The notes beneath the pieces are model-generated. The model made no database searches, was not told where the DNA came from, and saw nothing but the letters and a program-made list of their open reading frames with translations. Positions 18,138 to 29,505 of a stretch of DNA of 36,864 nt are shown here, one piece after another. How positions within the stretch are numbered: position 1 is the first letter of the stretch; the number at the start of each line of letters is the position of its first letter. The DNA is from Bifidobacterium breve (GTDB lineage: Bacteria; Actinomycetota; Thermoleophilia; Gaiellales; F1-60-MAGs149), in contig CAMDVX010000003.1 of the NCBI GenBank assembly GCA_945877865.1, positions 1-36,864 of the forward strand, read 5' to 3'. The translations under genes and the position numbers were made by a program.

Positions 18138-18859
18138 TGGGGTACCTGCAGGAGATCGGCGCCTGGACGCACAACGAGGTCGCGCGGCGGCGGGAGACGC
18201 GGCCATTTGCCGGTGCTCTGCACGTCCCCGGCCAGACCCAGATTATCGCGGAGATCAAGCGCGCCTCGCCGAGCGAGGGACCAATCGCGCCGCTTGCCGA
18301 CGCGGCCGAGGTGGCCCGCCACTACGAGGCCGGTGGCGCCGCCGCGATCTCGGTCCTCACCAGCCCCAAGGACTTTGCCGGCTCGCTGCTCGATCTCGCC
18401 CGCGTGCGGGCCGTGACGAAGCTGCCGCTGCTGGCGAAGGACTTCTTCGTCGATCCGTACCAGGTCGTCGAGGCGCGCGCCCACGGGGCCGATGCGATCC
18501 TCGTGATCCTCGCGCTCGTCGACGACGCGCTTGCTCAGGACCTGATGCAGGCTGCGGAGGACCATCAGATGGACGTCCTCTGCGAGGTGCACGACGAGGC
18601 AGAGCTGGCTCGGGCGCTCGCGCTCGGCTGCCCGGTCATCGGCGTCAACGCGCGCAACCTCGCCACCCTCAAGATCGATCCGATCCTCCAGCGCAAGCTG
18701 CTCGCCGCCATCCCCACGGGCTTCGTCAGCGTCGCAGAGTCGGGCGTCACGAACCGGGCCGAGCTTGAGGCGGCCGCTAAGGCCGGCGCCTCCGCTGCCC
18801 TCGTTGGCACCGCGCTGATGCGCAATCCCTCGCTGCTCACGGAGCTGACCCGACCGTGA
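18134..18859 (+). CDS. trpC: Indole-3-glycerol phosphate synthase
   Basis: IIAEIKRASPSEGPI, ISVLTSPKDFAGS, PLLAKDFFVDPYQVVEARAHGADAILVILALV, VIGVNARNLATLKID; AAAGGAGG upstream; start 18134 (GTG) or 18137 (ATG). Confidence 0.95.
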   Translation: MMGYLQEIGAWTHNEVARRRETRPFAGALHVPGQTQIIAEIKRASPSEGPIAPLADAAEVARHYEAGGAAAISVLTSPKDFAGSLLDLARVRAVTKLPLLAKDFFVDPYQVVEARAHGADAILVILALVDDALAQDLMQAAEDHQMDVLCEVHDEAELARALALGCPVIGVNARNLATLKIDPILQRKLLAAIPTGFVSVAESGVTNRAELEAAAKAGASAALVGTALMRNPSLLTELTRP

Positions 18860-19461
18860 CCCTCGTCAAGGTCTGCGGGATGACGCGCGCCGACGACGTC
18901 GAGCACGCGGTCCGTCACGGGGCTGACATGATTGGCTTCGTGCTGGTGCCGTGGTCGCCGCGCGGCATTGACCTCGCCACGGTGCGAGCGCTCCGTGGCC
19001 ACGTGCCTGCTGACGTGGAGGCCATTGGCGTGCTGGCAGGCGAGACCGCGGAGCACGCGGCACACGTCCTCGCTGAGGCCCGGCTCGACCGCGTTCAGGT
19101 CTACGGGCCGCACGCGGGCGCGACCGCTGCGCTGCTCGGCGACCGGGCGCTCGTCGCCTGCCGGCTCCCCGACGACGATCCCGAGAGCGCAGACCCGGTC
19201 GTGCTCGACCGCCGCTTCGATGACGCGCCCGACCCCGACGCGCTCGCCGCGCACTGGGCGCTTGCTGCGCAGCTCGCCGACCAGGGCCGCCGCGTCATGC
19301 TGGCCGGCGCCCTCACGCCGAGCAACGTCAGCGCAGCAATCACGGCTGCCCGCCCGTGGGCCGTCGACGTGGCCCGCGGCGTCGAAGCGAGCCACGGTGC
19401 GAAGGACCACGACAAGCTATCGGCGTTCCTCGCCGCCGCGCGAGAAGGAGCAAGAGCATGA
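18856..19461 (+). CDS. trpF: Phosphoribosylanthranilate isomerase (diverged)
   Basis: [60 protein letters not shown]. Confidence 0.88.
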   Translation: MTLVKVCGMTRADDVEHAVRHGADMIGFVLVPWSPRGIDLATVRALRGHVPADVEAIGVLAGETAEHAAHVLAEARLDRVQVYGPHAGATAALLGDRALVACRLPDDDPESADPVVLDRRFDDAPDPDALAAHWALAAQLADQGRRVMLAGALTPSNVSAAITAARPWAVDVARGVEASHGAKDHDKLSAFLAAAREGARA

Positions 19462-20678
19462 CCGACACGCACCTGTACACCGACGGCACGCCAGCCGATG
19501 CCTACCCGCCCGACGCGCTTGGTCGCTTTGGCGAGTTCGGCGGCCGCTTCGTGCCCGAGACGGTGATGGCCGCCCTCGACGAGCTCGAATCGGCGATGGA
19601 CGAGGCGTTCGCCGACCCCGCCTTTCACGCCGAGCGGGCGCTGCTGTCGCGCGACTTCGTCGGCCGCCCCACCGCGCTCTACCTTGCCGAGCGGCTCACC
19701 GCCGACGTCGGCGGTGCCCGCATCTGGCTCAAGCGCGAAGATCTGGCGCATACGGGCGCCCACAAGATCAACAACGCGCTCGGGCAGGCCCTAATCGCGA
19801 AGCGGCTTGGCAAGCAGCGGATCGTCGCCGAGACGGGTGCCGGCCAGCACGGCGTCGCAACGGCGACCGTCTGCGCGCGCTTCGGGCTGCAGGCCGTCGT
19901 CTACATGGGCGAGGAGGACATGCGTCGCCAGCGCCCCAACGTCGTGCGCATGCACTTCCTCGGCGCGGAGGTCATCCCGGTCACAAACGGCGCGGGCACC
20001 CTCAAGGACGCCCTCAACGACGCGATTCGCGACTGGATCGCCAACGTTGAGACGACGCACTACATGATTGGCACCGCCGCCGGCATGCACCCGTACCCCT
20101 ACCTCGTGCGTCGGCTCCAAGCGGTGATCGGCGAGGAGGCGCGCGCGCAGATGCTGGAGCGCGCCGGGCGCCTGCCTGACGCCGTCGTGGCCTGCGTCGG
20201 TGGTGGCTCAAATGCGATCGGCATCTTCCATCCGTTCCGCGACGACCCCGTGCGGCTCGTCGGCGTCGAGGCCGGTGGCGACGGCGCTGCGCTGCACGCC
20301 AAGACCTTGAGCGGTGGCCGCGTCTCGATCCTGCACGGCTCGCGCTCCTACGTGCTGTGCGATGCCGACGGCCAGGTCGTCGAGACGCACTCGATTAGCG
20401 CTGGCCTGGACTATCCGGGCGTCGGGCCAGAGCACGCGGCGCTGATGGCGTCTGGCCGCGCCGAGTACGTCGGCGTCTCCGACGAGGAGGCGCTCGTGGC
20501 GTTCGACCGCCTCTGCCTCCTCGAGGGCATCATTCCAGCGCTGGAGTCGAGCCATGCGCTCGTCATCGCTGAGCGCCTCGCCCGCGAGCTCGGGCCGGAC
20601 GCCGACATCCTCGTCGGGCTCTCCGGGCGCGGCGACAAGGACGTCGATCAGATCGCCGAGCGACGGGCAACGGCATGA
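19458..20678 (+). CDS. trpB: Tryptophan synthase beta chain
   Basis: [63 protein letters not shown]. Confidence 0.97.
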   Translation: MTDTHLYTDGTPADAYPPDALGRFGEFGGRFVPETVMAALDELESAMDEAFADPAFHAERALLSRDFVGRPTALYLAERLTADVGGARIWLKREDLAHTGAHKINNALGQALIAKRLGKQRIVAETGAGQHGVATATVCARFGLQAVVYMGEEDMRRQRPNVVRMHFLGAEVIPVTNGAGTLKDALNDAIRDWIANVETTHYMIGTAAGMHPYPYLVRRLQAVIGEEARAQMLERAGRLPDAVVACVGGGSNAIGIFHPFRDDPVRLVGVEAGGDGAALHAKTLSGGRVSILHGSRSYVLCDADGQVVETHSISAGLDYPGVGPEHAALMASGRAEYVGVSDEEALVAFDRLCLLEGIIPALESSHALVIAERLARELGPDADILVGLSGRGDKDVDQIAERRATA

Positions 20679-21421
20679 ACATCCCCCGCCCCTCGCTCGC
20701 GGTCTACCTGATGGCCGACGAGCAGGCCCCCGACTACGCCGAGGCCGCGGTCCGCGGTGGCGCCACCATCATCGAGCTCGGCATCCCGTACTCCGACCCG
20801 CTCGCCGACGGCACGACCATCCAGCGCGCCGCGCAGGCTGCGCTCGACGCGGGCATCACCCCCGTCCGCGCGCTCGAGCTGCTCGCGGAGATCAAGAGCC
20901 GCGTCAACGTCCCCCTCGTGCCGATGACGTACGGCGCCATCGTCGAGGGCTACGGCGAGGAGGGCTTCTGCCGCGATGCGGCTGCCGCTGGCGCTGAGGG
21001 TCTGATCGTCGCCGACATTCCACCGGAGGAATCGGGCCGGCTCCGCAGCGCTGCGGTGTCCGCCGGGATCGACCTGATCCACCTCGTCGCGCCAACCTCC
21101 CGGCCGGAGCGCATTGCCGCCGCCGCCTCTGCCAGCCGCGGCTTCGTCTACCTCGTGGCCGCCGTCGGCGTGACGGGCGCGCGCGAGCACCTCGACGACC
21201 GCGTGGCGGCGCTCGTCGAGCAGACGCGGGCAGCGGCAGGCGACACGCCCATCCTCGGTGGCTTCGGCGTGTCACGCCGCGAGCACGTCGCGGGCCTGAT
21301 CGCCGCCGGGGCGGATGGCGCCATCGTCGGCTCGGCGGCCATCGACGCGATCGACGCGGGCGGCGCCGAGGCGCTTGAGGCGCTCGTGCGCGAGCTGGCG
21401 GCCGGGCTCCAAGCCGTCTGA
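20675..21421 (+). CDS. trpA: Tryptophan synthase alpha chain
   Basis: [70 protein letters not shown]. Confidence 0.95.
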   Translation: MNIPRPSLAVYLMADEQAPDYAEAAVRGGATIIELGIPYSDPLADGTTIQRAAQAALDAGITPVRALELLAEIKSRVNVPLVPMTYGAIVEGYGEEGFCRDAAAAGAEGLIVADIPPEESGRLRSAAVSAGIDLIHLVAPTSRPERIAAAASASRGFVYLVAAVGVTGAREHLDDRVAALVEQTRAAAGDTPILGGFGVSRREHVAGLIAAGADGAIVGSAAIDAIDAGGAEALEALVRELAAGLQAV

Positions 21422-21762
21422 GCAGCCCCCTATCGGCAACGTCGGGATCTGACGGTTGGCGGTGAAGGCACGGTAAGTTGGCCCCCGTGCTGCACTTCGT
21501 CATTGGTGCGCGGTCCTGAACGGATTCGACGGCTGGTAGTGAAGCAAGAGCAGCACGAGGCCCTAACCACAGCACCGTGAAGCACAAGCACCAAATTCGG
21601 ATTGTTCAACCACAGGACGTGGTGCGTACCTCTCGATCAGATTCCACCCGGTCGAGTGCGGCCAGCTACGTCTCACAAACACCAAAGGTGGCCGTCAGAG
21701 CTGCGAGCCAGCAACCACTCGACTCTGACCACGCAAGATGGCCGCGAGCCGCAGTGACGTGA

Positions 21763-21951
21763 TCAAGCTAGCGTCAACGCAGTGGCAGTCCCCACAGCGA
21801 CGAGATAACAACCACCAGCGCTGGTCAGCTTGACCGTCACCGTGGCCGAGCCGGCCCCGAGCGCGACGCTCTTAACCGAGCCCAGCGTAGAGACCCCGTT
21901 CTGCGGCGCGGCGTGCTTGAGCGCAGCGGACTCCCGCGAGGCGCTGAGCCG
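21763..21951 (-). pseudogene. Possible C-terminal remnant of a secreted/beta-rich protein, no start codon
   Basis: Reverse strand reads ...ARLSASRESAALKHAAPQNGVSTLGSVKSVALGAGSATVTVKLTSAGGCYLVAVGTATALTLA*, with an in-frame stop directly upstream. Confidence 0.3.
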
Positions 21952-22051
21952 TGCTCAACCTTCGAGCCACCGACGATGTCCTCGGAGGCGTCGAAACTGG
22001 CCTATCGCCGACCCGGGCCGGCACCGTGGCCGACCCGGGTGACGATCGTGA

Positions 22052-24274
<2,223 letters not shown>

Positions 24275-24294
24275 TCACGGCACCCGCACTCCAC

Positions 24295-24403
24295 TCCCGA
24301 CCAAATCGGAGGGGATGACGTCTGGCTGCTGCACGTGTCCTGACGATAGTACGGATTGCCGTTGCGCGGCTCGCTCCCGACCATTGCTCGCTGGTCCCGA
24401 CCA
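24295..24403. promoter_or_regulatory. Three TCCCGACCA direct repeats between katG and the divergent membrane-protein gene
   Basis: Exact TCCCGACCA at 24295, 24375 and 24395 (spacings 80 and 20 bp). Confidence 0.45.
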
Positions 24404-24464
24404 CCGTCAACCATCAGCTGCCGACGTTGCCAAGGGGGAAGCCGCCATTGCTACGGTGGTGGGC

Positions 24465-25499
24465 ATGCCAGGGCTGCGGCTGATTGTGCTCGGGCTGCTG
24501 GGGCTGAGCCTCGGGCTGCCGGGCACCGCGCTCGCCCACGGCGGTGCCACGAGCGGTACCGATTACCGCTCGTCGCTCCTCGGCACGCCCGCGGGCATCG
24601 TCGCCCGCATCATCGGCGGTGATGACCGCATCCTGATCGAGCGCACGACTGCCCAGACCGTGGTCATCCTCGGCTACGGCGGCGAGCCGTACCTGCGGCT
24701 TGACGCGCAGGGCACCTGGCAGAACGCTCGCTCGCCCGCCGTCGCTCTCAACGCTGGTCGCACCACCACGGAGCCGCTCGCTGGCAGCAGCGCCACACCC
24801 GCCTGGCAGCGGCTTGGAACGGGCACGAGCGTCGTCTTCCACGACCACCGCAGCCACTGGATGGCTGCGCAGCCACCGGCGAGGGTGCGGGCAAACCCGG
24901 CCGCAAGCCAGCGCCTCTCCGCCTGGACGATCCCCGTCATCGTCGACGGCACGCCTGCCGCGATCCACGGCGACCTGACGTGGGTCGGCCAGCCACGGAC
25001 GTGGCTCTGGTGGTGCGTCTCCGCCCTGCTTGCGCTGTGCGCCGTGGCGGTTGGTTGGCGCAGCCAGCATCGGCTTGCCATCGCCACGGTCGGTGGCGTG
25101 GCCGCCGCCGCAATCACGCTCGTGACGGGCATCAGCCGCGCGCTCGACCTGCCCGACCCGACGACGCCGGTGATCATCGCCACGGCGATCGCTGGGACGC
25201 TGATCACCGCAGCCGTCATCGGCGCCTGGCTCGTGCGCCGTACCCCGGTTTACGGCGCGACGATCATGCTTCTGCTGGCGCTCATGACCAGTGGCGCAGA
25301 ATCAGTCGGGCTCGCTGCCTCGGCCTTCACCTCCGGCCTCGTCCCTGGTCCCCTGCCGACCACGCTGACGCGGATCCTGCTCGCCGTCGCGCTCGCAGGC
25401 ACCAGTGCGGCTGCCGCTGCGGCAGCCGGCGGCTGGCGTGCCCTGCTGACGACCGAGCGCCGAGCAGGCGGCGAGACGACCGCGCCGAAGAGCTGGTAG
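24465..25499 (+). CDS. Membrane protein of unknown function, secreted N-terminal domain plus C-terminal TM segments, in copper-type locus
   Basis: Signal peptide LIVLGLLGLSLGLPGTALAHGG, FHDHRSHWM motif, several hydrophobic helices. Confidence 0.78.
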   Translation: MPGLRLIVLGLLGLSLGLPGTALAHGGATSGTDYRSSLLGTPAGIVARIIGGDDRILIERTTAQTVVILGYGGEPYLRLDAQGTWQNARSPAVALNAGRTTTEPLAGSSATPAWQRLGTGTSVVFHDHRSHWMAAQPPARVRANPAASQRLSAWTIPVIVDGTPAAIHGDLTWVGQPRTWLWWCVSALLALCAVAVGWRSQHRLAIATVGGVAAAAITLVTGISRALDLPDPTTPVIIATAIAGTLITAAVIGAWLVRRTPVYGATIMLLLALMTSGAESVGLAASAFTSGLVPGPLPTTLTRILLAVALAGTSAAAAAAAGGWRALLTTERRAGGETTAPKSW

Positions 25500-25502
25500 C
25501 CG

Positions 25503-26093
25503 ATGCTCGCGCGCAGTCGCTCCTGTTGGCTGGTCATCCTGCCGCTGCTCGTGTCGGGCTCGCTGGCGGCGCACGCCGTTGCCTACCGCCTGGTCGGCGG
25601 CTCGGCAGCCGACGCGGACGAGCTGCTCGCCGCCACGGGCCACGGCTACCTCGCCGAGCTGCCCATCGGCACGATGATCGGTCTCGTCACGGTCGCCATC
25701 GGCGTCGTTGGTCTGGGCGTCGAGCGACGGCTCGGCCGCGCCAACCGGGCGGTGCCACCATCGGCCTACGCGTTGCTGCCGCTCGTTGGGTTCGCCATGC
25801 AGGAGCACCTTGAGCGGCTGTGCGCGAGCGGGGCGCTCTCCACGCACCTCCTCACCTCGCCGATCTTCCTCGTGGGGCTCGCGCTCCAGCTGCCCTTCGC
25901 AGCGGCAGCCTGGCTGCTGGTGCGTCTGCTCAGCCGAGTCGCCGACGTGGTTGCTGCGCTGCTGCCAGCGCCCACGCCCCCCCACGCTGGCGTTGCCCCA
26001 GCACGCGTGGTCGAGCGGGTGCAGCACAGCCGCGGTGCCACGATCGCCCGCCACCTCGCGCCGCGCGGCCCGCCCCCGCTCTGGGCACGCTGA
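25503..26093 (+). CDS. Multi-pass membrane protein of unknown function
   Basis: ORF with 4-5 hydrophobic segments (LVILPLLVSGSLAAHAVAYRL, YALLPLVGFAMQEHLERL, FLVGLALQLPFAAAAWLLVRLL), starting 4 nt after the previous stop. Confidence 0.72.
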   Translation: MLARSRSCWLVILPLLVSGSLAAHAVAYRLVGGSAADADELLAATGHGYLAELPIGTMIGLVTVAIGVVGLGVERRLGRANRAVPPSAYALLPLVGFAMQEHLERLCASGALSTHLLTSPIFLVGLALQLPFAAAAWLLVRLLSRVADVVAALLPAPTPPHAGVAPARVVERVQHSRGATIARHLAPRGPPPLWAR

Positions 26094-26150
26094 CGACTCC
26101 GCCACCGGCCAGCGCCGACGGCCTCACCGTAACCGATTGGAGCACCAACC

Positions 26151-26816
26151 ATGCGGAATCACCGCATCCTCAGCCTCGTAGCGTTTAGCGCCGCGCTGGC
26201 CTTCCCTGCCACGGCAGGGGCGCACGTCCACCTCGACCCGGAGCAGGCACCGGCCGCCGGCAGCATGATCTTCTCGATCGTCGTCCCGCACGGCTGCGAG
26301 GGATCGCCCACCACGGGCATCACGCTGCAGCTTCCCCCCGAGGTGCTGTCCGCCAAGCCGGCGCCGCTGGCCGGCTGGACGCTGAGCACTACGACCGAGA
26401 AGGTCGACCCGCCGCAGCCCGACGGCATCGGCGGCGAGCTCACGGAGCGCACCGCTACCATCGCGTGGAGCGGAGGCAACCTCCCCGACGGGCAGCTCGT
26501 CGAGCTGAGGGTGCAGCTGACGCTGCCAGACAGCGCAGGAACCACGCTCTACGTGCCCACCCTCCAGACCTGCAAGGAGGGGGAGACGCGCTGGATTGAG
26601 GTCCCCGCCGCCGGGCAGACGGAGGATGATCTCAAGGCACCTGCGCCGAGCATCCTGCTCGCGGCGGCCAGCGCGGGCCACGGCCACGGCGACGCTGCCG
26701 CGCCCCATCAGGACAGCCATGGCGTACCCATCGCGATCATCCTCGGCGCACTCGGTGCTGCCGCTGGCTGCGCCGGGCTCGTGCTCGGCCTACGCGGGCG
26801 CCGCCGGGCGAACTAA
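26151..26816 (+). CDS. YcnI / DUF1775 family copper-associated protein
   Basis: AHVHLDPEQAPAAGSMIFSIVVPHGCEGSPTTGI..., C-terminal TM helix, adjacent to CopC-CopD. Confidence 0.9.
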   Translation: MRNHRILSLVAFSAALAFPATAGAHVHLDPEQAPAAGSMIFSIVVPHGCEGSPTTGITLQLPPEVLSAKPAPLAGWTLSTTTEKVDPPQPDGIGGELTERTATIAWSGGNLPDGQLVELRVQLTLPDSAGTTLYVPTLQTCKEGETRWIEVPAAGQTEDDLKAPAPSILLAAASAGHGHGDAAAPHQDSHGVPIAIILGALGAAAGCAGLVLGLRGRRRAN

Positions 26817-26824
26817 GGGAACAT

Positions 26825-26852
26825 GTCCGGGCCGGCAGCTGCCGGCCCGGAC
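26825..26852. repeat. 28-nt perfect palindrome GTCCGGGCCGGCAG|CTGCCGGCCCGGAC
   Basis: Exact 14-bp inverted repeat with no spacer, filling most of the 42-bp gap between the YcnI-like stop and the likely CopC-CopD start. Confidence 0.9.
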
Positions 26853-26858
26853 CCCACC

Positions 26859-28487
26859 ATGCCACGCCACCTCCTCCTCATCCCAATCCTCCTCGCGGCG
26901 CTCGCCGTGCCGACCAGCGCGTCGGCGCACGCAGCGCTGGTCGCGGAGAGCCCTGTCGCCGACTCCGTCCTTGAGCGACCGCCGACCGCGATCGATCTCA
27001 CCTTCACCGAGCCAGTCAATGCCATCGGTGCGCGCGTTCAGATCATCGCCGCCAACGGCAAGCACTACGAGCGCGGGGCACCGACGGTTCGTGACCGCAC
27101 GCTCTCGGCGGGCCTCGACCCCGCGCTCCCTGCAGGCACGACGACGGTGGCGTGGAGCGCGATCTCCGATGACGGCCACCGCGTCAGCGGCGCCTTCACC
27201 TTCGCCGTCGGAGCCGCAACGACGGCTGCACCGAGCGCCACGAGGGCGGCTACGCGCCCCCGCGGTGCCGCCATGAGCAGCACGGTGCTGCGGGCCGCCC
27301 GCTTCGCAGCGATTCTGCTGCTGCTTGGCCTCGTGGCGCTCCTGCTGCTCGTCTGGCAGCCCACCGTGCGCCGTGGTAGCGAGCTCGCGCCGGCCGTTGC
27401 CGACGCTGCCGACGCGGCGTTTCGCCACGTGGCGCGCCGGCTCGCGCTGCTCGTGCCGCTCGCGCTCGCGGCAATCTGCGCGGTCTACCTCCCCGTCGAG
27501 GCCCGTGCCGACGGCATCTCCGTGGCTGAGCTGCTGCGCCTGCAGCAGGGCCGCATCGACGTGCTCGCGCTCGCCATCGCGCTCGCCATCCTGCCGTGGC
27601 TGTGGTGGGCGGCTCGCAGCGATGCTCGTTGGCCGCTGATCGCCGCTGGCCTGCTGGCGCTCGGCCTCGCCGTCACACCTGGGCTGGCTGGGCACGCCGG
27701 CGTGCAGGACCCGGCCTGGCTGGCTCTCCTCGTCGACGGCGTCCACGTGGCCGCGGCTGGCAGCTGGGCTGGCGGGGTGCTCGTGCTCGCGCTGGCTGCA
27801 CCAGCCGTCTTCCGCGCCACGAGCCCCGAGACCCGCGGGCCGCTGATCCACGGCGTCGTGCGGCGCTTCACGCGGGTTGCGCTGGCGGGGCTAGGCGCGC
27901 TCGTGATCACCGGCACCGTCGCCACCATCTCCCTCACGAGCTCCCTGACCGACCTCTGGCAGACGCCGTGGGGAACGATCCTGCTCGCAAAGCTCGCCGT
28001 CGTGCTGCTGGCCGTCGTCGCTGCCCGCTTCGTGCGCCGCGCCATCGCCAGCTTCGAGCGGTCCGTGCAGGTTGAGGCGATTCTGATCGTGACGGTCATC
28101 GCGCTGACCGGCGTGCTGACCGGGCTTGCCCCGCAGCTCAGCCCCGCCAGCCCAGCAGGCGGCCCGCTCCACCTAGAGCGGCGAATCGACGCGCGCACCG
28201 CACAGCTCGACATCGCGCCCGGGCAGGCCGGAGCACCGAGCGAGGTGCACCTCATCGTCGTCAACGACGTGGGACAGCCGGCCGTCGACGTGGCAGACGC
28301 CAGCGTGGAGCTGCGGTCCGAGCAGGCAGGCATCACGCTGCCGGTCACGCTGACGCGCATCGCTGCGGCGCACTGGGCCGGCACGATCACGATCCCCGAG
28401 CCCGGCGCGTGGACCGTCGTCGCTCGGCTCCGCATCGGCGAGTTTCGCGACGAGTCGATCACGACGACGATGACTGCGCTGCCCTAG
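26859..28487 (+). CDS. CopC-CopD fusion copper resistance protein with C-terminal beta-rich domain
   Basis: Signal peptide ending SASAHAALVAESP; SDDGHRVSGAFTFAV CopC motif; multi-TM CopD region; extracytoplasmic tail. Confidence 0.92.
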   Translation: MPRHLLLIPILLAALAVPTSASAHAALVAESPVADSVLERPPTAIDLTFTEPVNAIGARVQIIAANGKHYERGAPTVRDRTLSAGLDPALPAGTTTVAWSAISDDGHRVSGAFTFAVGAATTAAPSATRAATRPRGAAMSSTVLRAARFAAILLLLGLVALLLLVWQPTVRRGSELAPAVADAADAAFRHVARRLALLVPLALAAICAVYLPVEARADGISVAELLRLQQGRIDVLALAIALAILPWLWWAARSDARWPLIAAGLLALGLAVTPGLAGHAGVQDPAWLALLVDGVHVAAAGSWAGGVLVLALAAPAVFRATSPETRGPLIHGVVRRFTRVALAGLGALVITGTVATISLTSSLTDLWQTPWGTILLAKLAVVLLAVVAARFVRRAIASFERSVQVEAILIVTVIALTGVLTGLAPQLSPASPAGGPLHLERRIDARTAQLDIAPGQAGAPSEVHLIVVNDVGQPAVDVADASVELRSEQAGITLPVTLTRIAAAHWAGTITIPEPGAWTVVARLRIGEFRDESITTTMTALP

Positions 28488-28540
28488 CCCCCCGAGGGTG
28501 CGCGTCATCGCTATTCTTGCGCGATGCGAAAAGGATCTTT

Positions 28541-28876
28541 ATGGAGCTGACGCTGTGGCAGGAGATTCTGTGGGGCTGGGTCGTCATGACGATCGCCCCC
28601 AAGCTCGTGATCATTCCGATCTGGCGGTGGATGTGGCTCGCGCTGGAAGACACCCGTCGGCAGGATGAGATCGATGCCGCCTGGCGCGCCAGCCTGGAGG
28701 ACTCGGGCTCGGGGCCGGACGGCCGCCGCCGCCAGCGCCCGCGGCAGCCATGGAGCCGCGGACCGCGGCGTGGCCCGGGCGGCTCGGGCGGGGCGGCTGC
28801 TCGCGTGGCGCCGCGCCCGCCTAGCCGCTGCGAGGCACGCGCGCGGCGGCTGCCACGACCTACGCCATCGCGGTGA
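28541..28876 (+). CDS. Small membrane protein, Arg/Pro-rich tail
   Basis: AAGGA upstream of ATG; MELTLWQEILWGWVVMTIAPKLVIIPIWRWMWLALEDTRRQDEID. Confidence 0.6.
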   Translation: MELTLWQEILWGWVVMTIAPKLVIIPIWRWMWLALEDTRRQDEIDAAWRASLEDSGSGPDGRRRQRPRQPWSRGPRRGPGGSGGAAARVAPRPPSRCEARARRLPRPTPSR

Positions 28877-29496
28877 CGCCTCCGCCCGACGGGGCGTCTG
28901 TGCTGATCGACCTCCTCGCCGGCTGCGAGACGGGCCGCCTCTTTAACCCCTATCGAGCCGTGGACCCGCTGCACGACGCTGCCGACGGCGCGGCCACTCG
29001 CCGACGCAACCTCGCCACGTACCTCGCCGCCCGCAGCGCACCGCGGGCGCTCCTCGTCGGCGAGGCGATGGGCTGGCGGGGCGGTCGCTTCAGCGGCATC
29101 GCCTTCACCAGCGAGCGCCAGCTGGCCGACTGGGGCGCACCCTACGCGCAGTCATCGTGCCGCCCTGCGGGCTGGACCGAGGCGTCGGCGACGATCATCC
29201 ACGGCGTCCTCGCCGAGCTCGGCATCGAGGACAGCGTGGCCCTCTGGAACACCGTGCCGTTCCACCCGCACCCGCCCGACCGACCGCTGGCCAATCGCGC
29301 GCCGCTGCGCGGCGAGGTCGCGCTGGGCCTCGGGTTCCTCGACCAGGCGATCGCCCTCCTGCGGCCGGAGCGCATCATCGCGATCGGCCGGGTCGCCGAA
29401 GGCTCGCTTGGTGATCGTGCGACCGCACGCGTTCGCCACCCGGCGCAGGGCGGCGCGACGGCGTGCCGAGACGGCCTGCGTCGTCTGCTTGGCTAG
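28873..29496 (+). CDS. Uracil-DNA glycosylase superfamily protein
   Basis: GEAMGWRGGRFSGIAFTSERQL, LWNTVPFHPHP, NRAPLRGE, RHPAQGG; GTGA overlap with upstream gene. Confidence 0.82.
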   Translation: MTPPPDGASVLIDLLAGCETGRLFNPYRAVDPLHDAADGAATRRRNLATYLAARSAPRALLVGEAMGWRGGRFSGIAFTSERQLADWGAPYAQSSCRPAGWTEASATIIHGVLAELGIEDSVALWNTVPFHPHPPDRPLANRAPLRGEVALGLGFLDQAIALLRPERIIAIGRVAEGSLGDRATARVRHPAQGGATACRDGLRRLLG

Positions 29497-29505
29497 CGGC
29501 GCGGC

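Noticed and set aside
21480-21830. Calling a tmRNA gene (ssrA) outright
   Set aside because: Only the GGATTCGACGG segment and weak following similarity were found; no resume ORF ending in LAA, T-arm or acceptor pairing could be identified.
26823-26858. ATG at 26823 as the start of CopC-CopD
   Set aside because: It would translate the palindrome into MSGPAAAGPDPT before a clear signal peptide beginning MPRHLLLIPILLAALAV at 26859.
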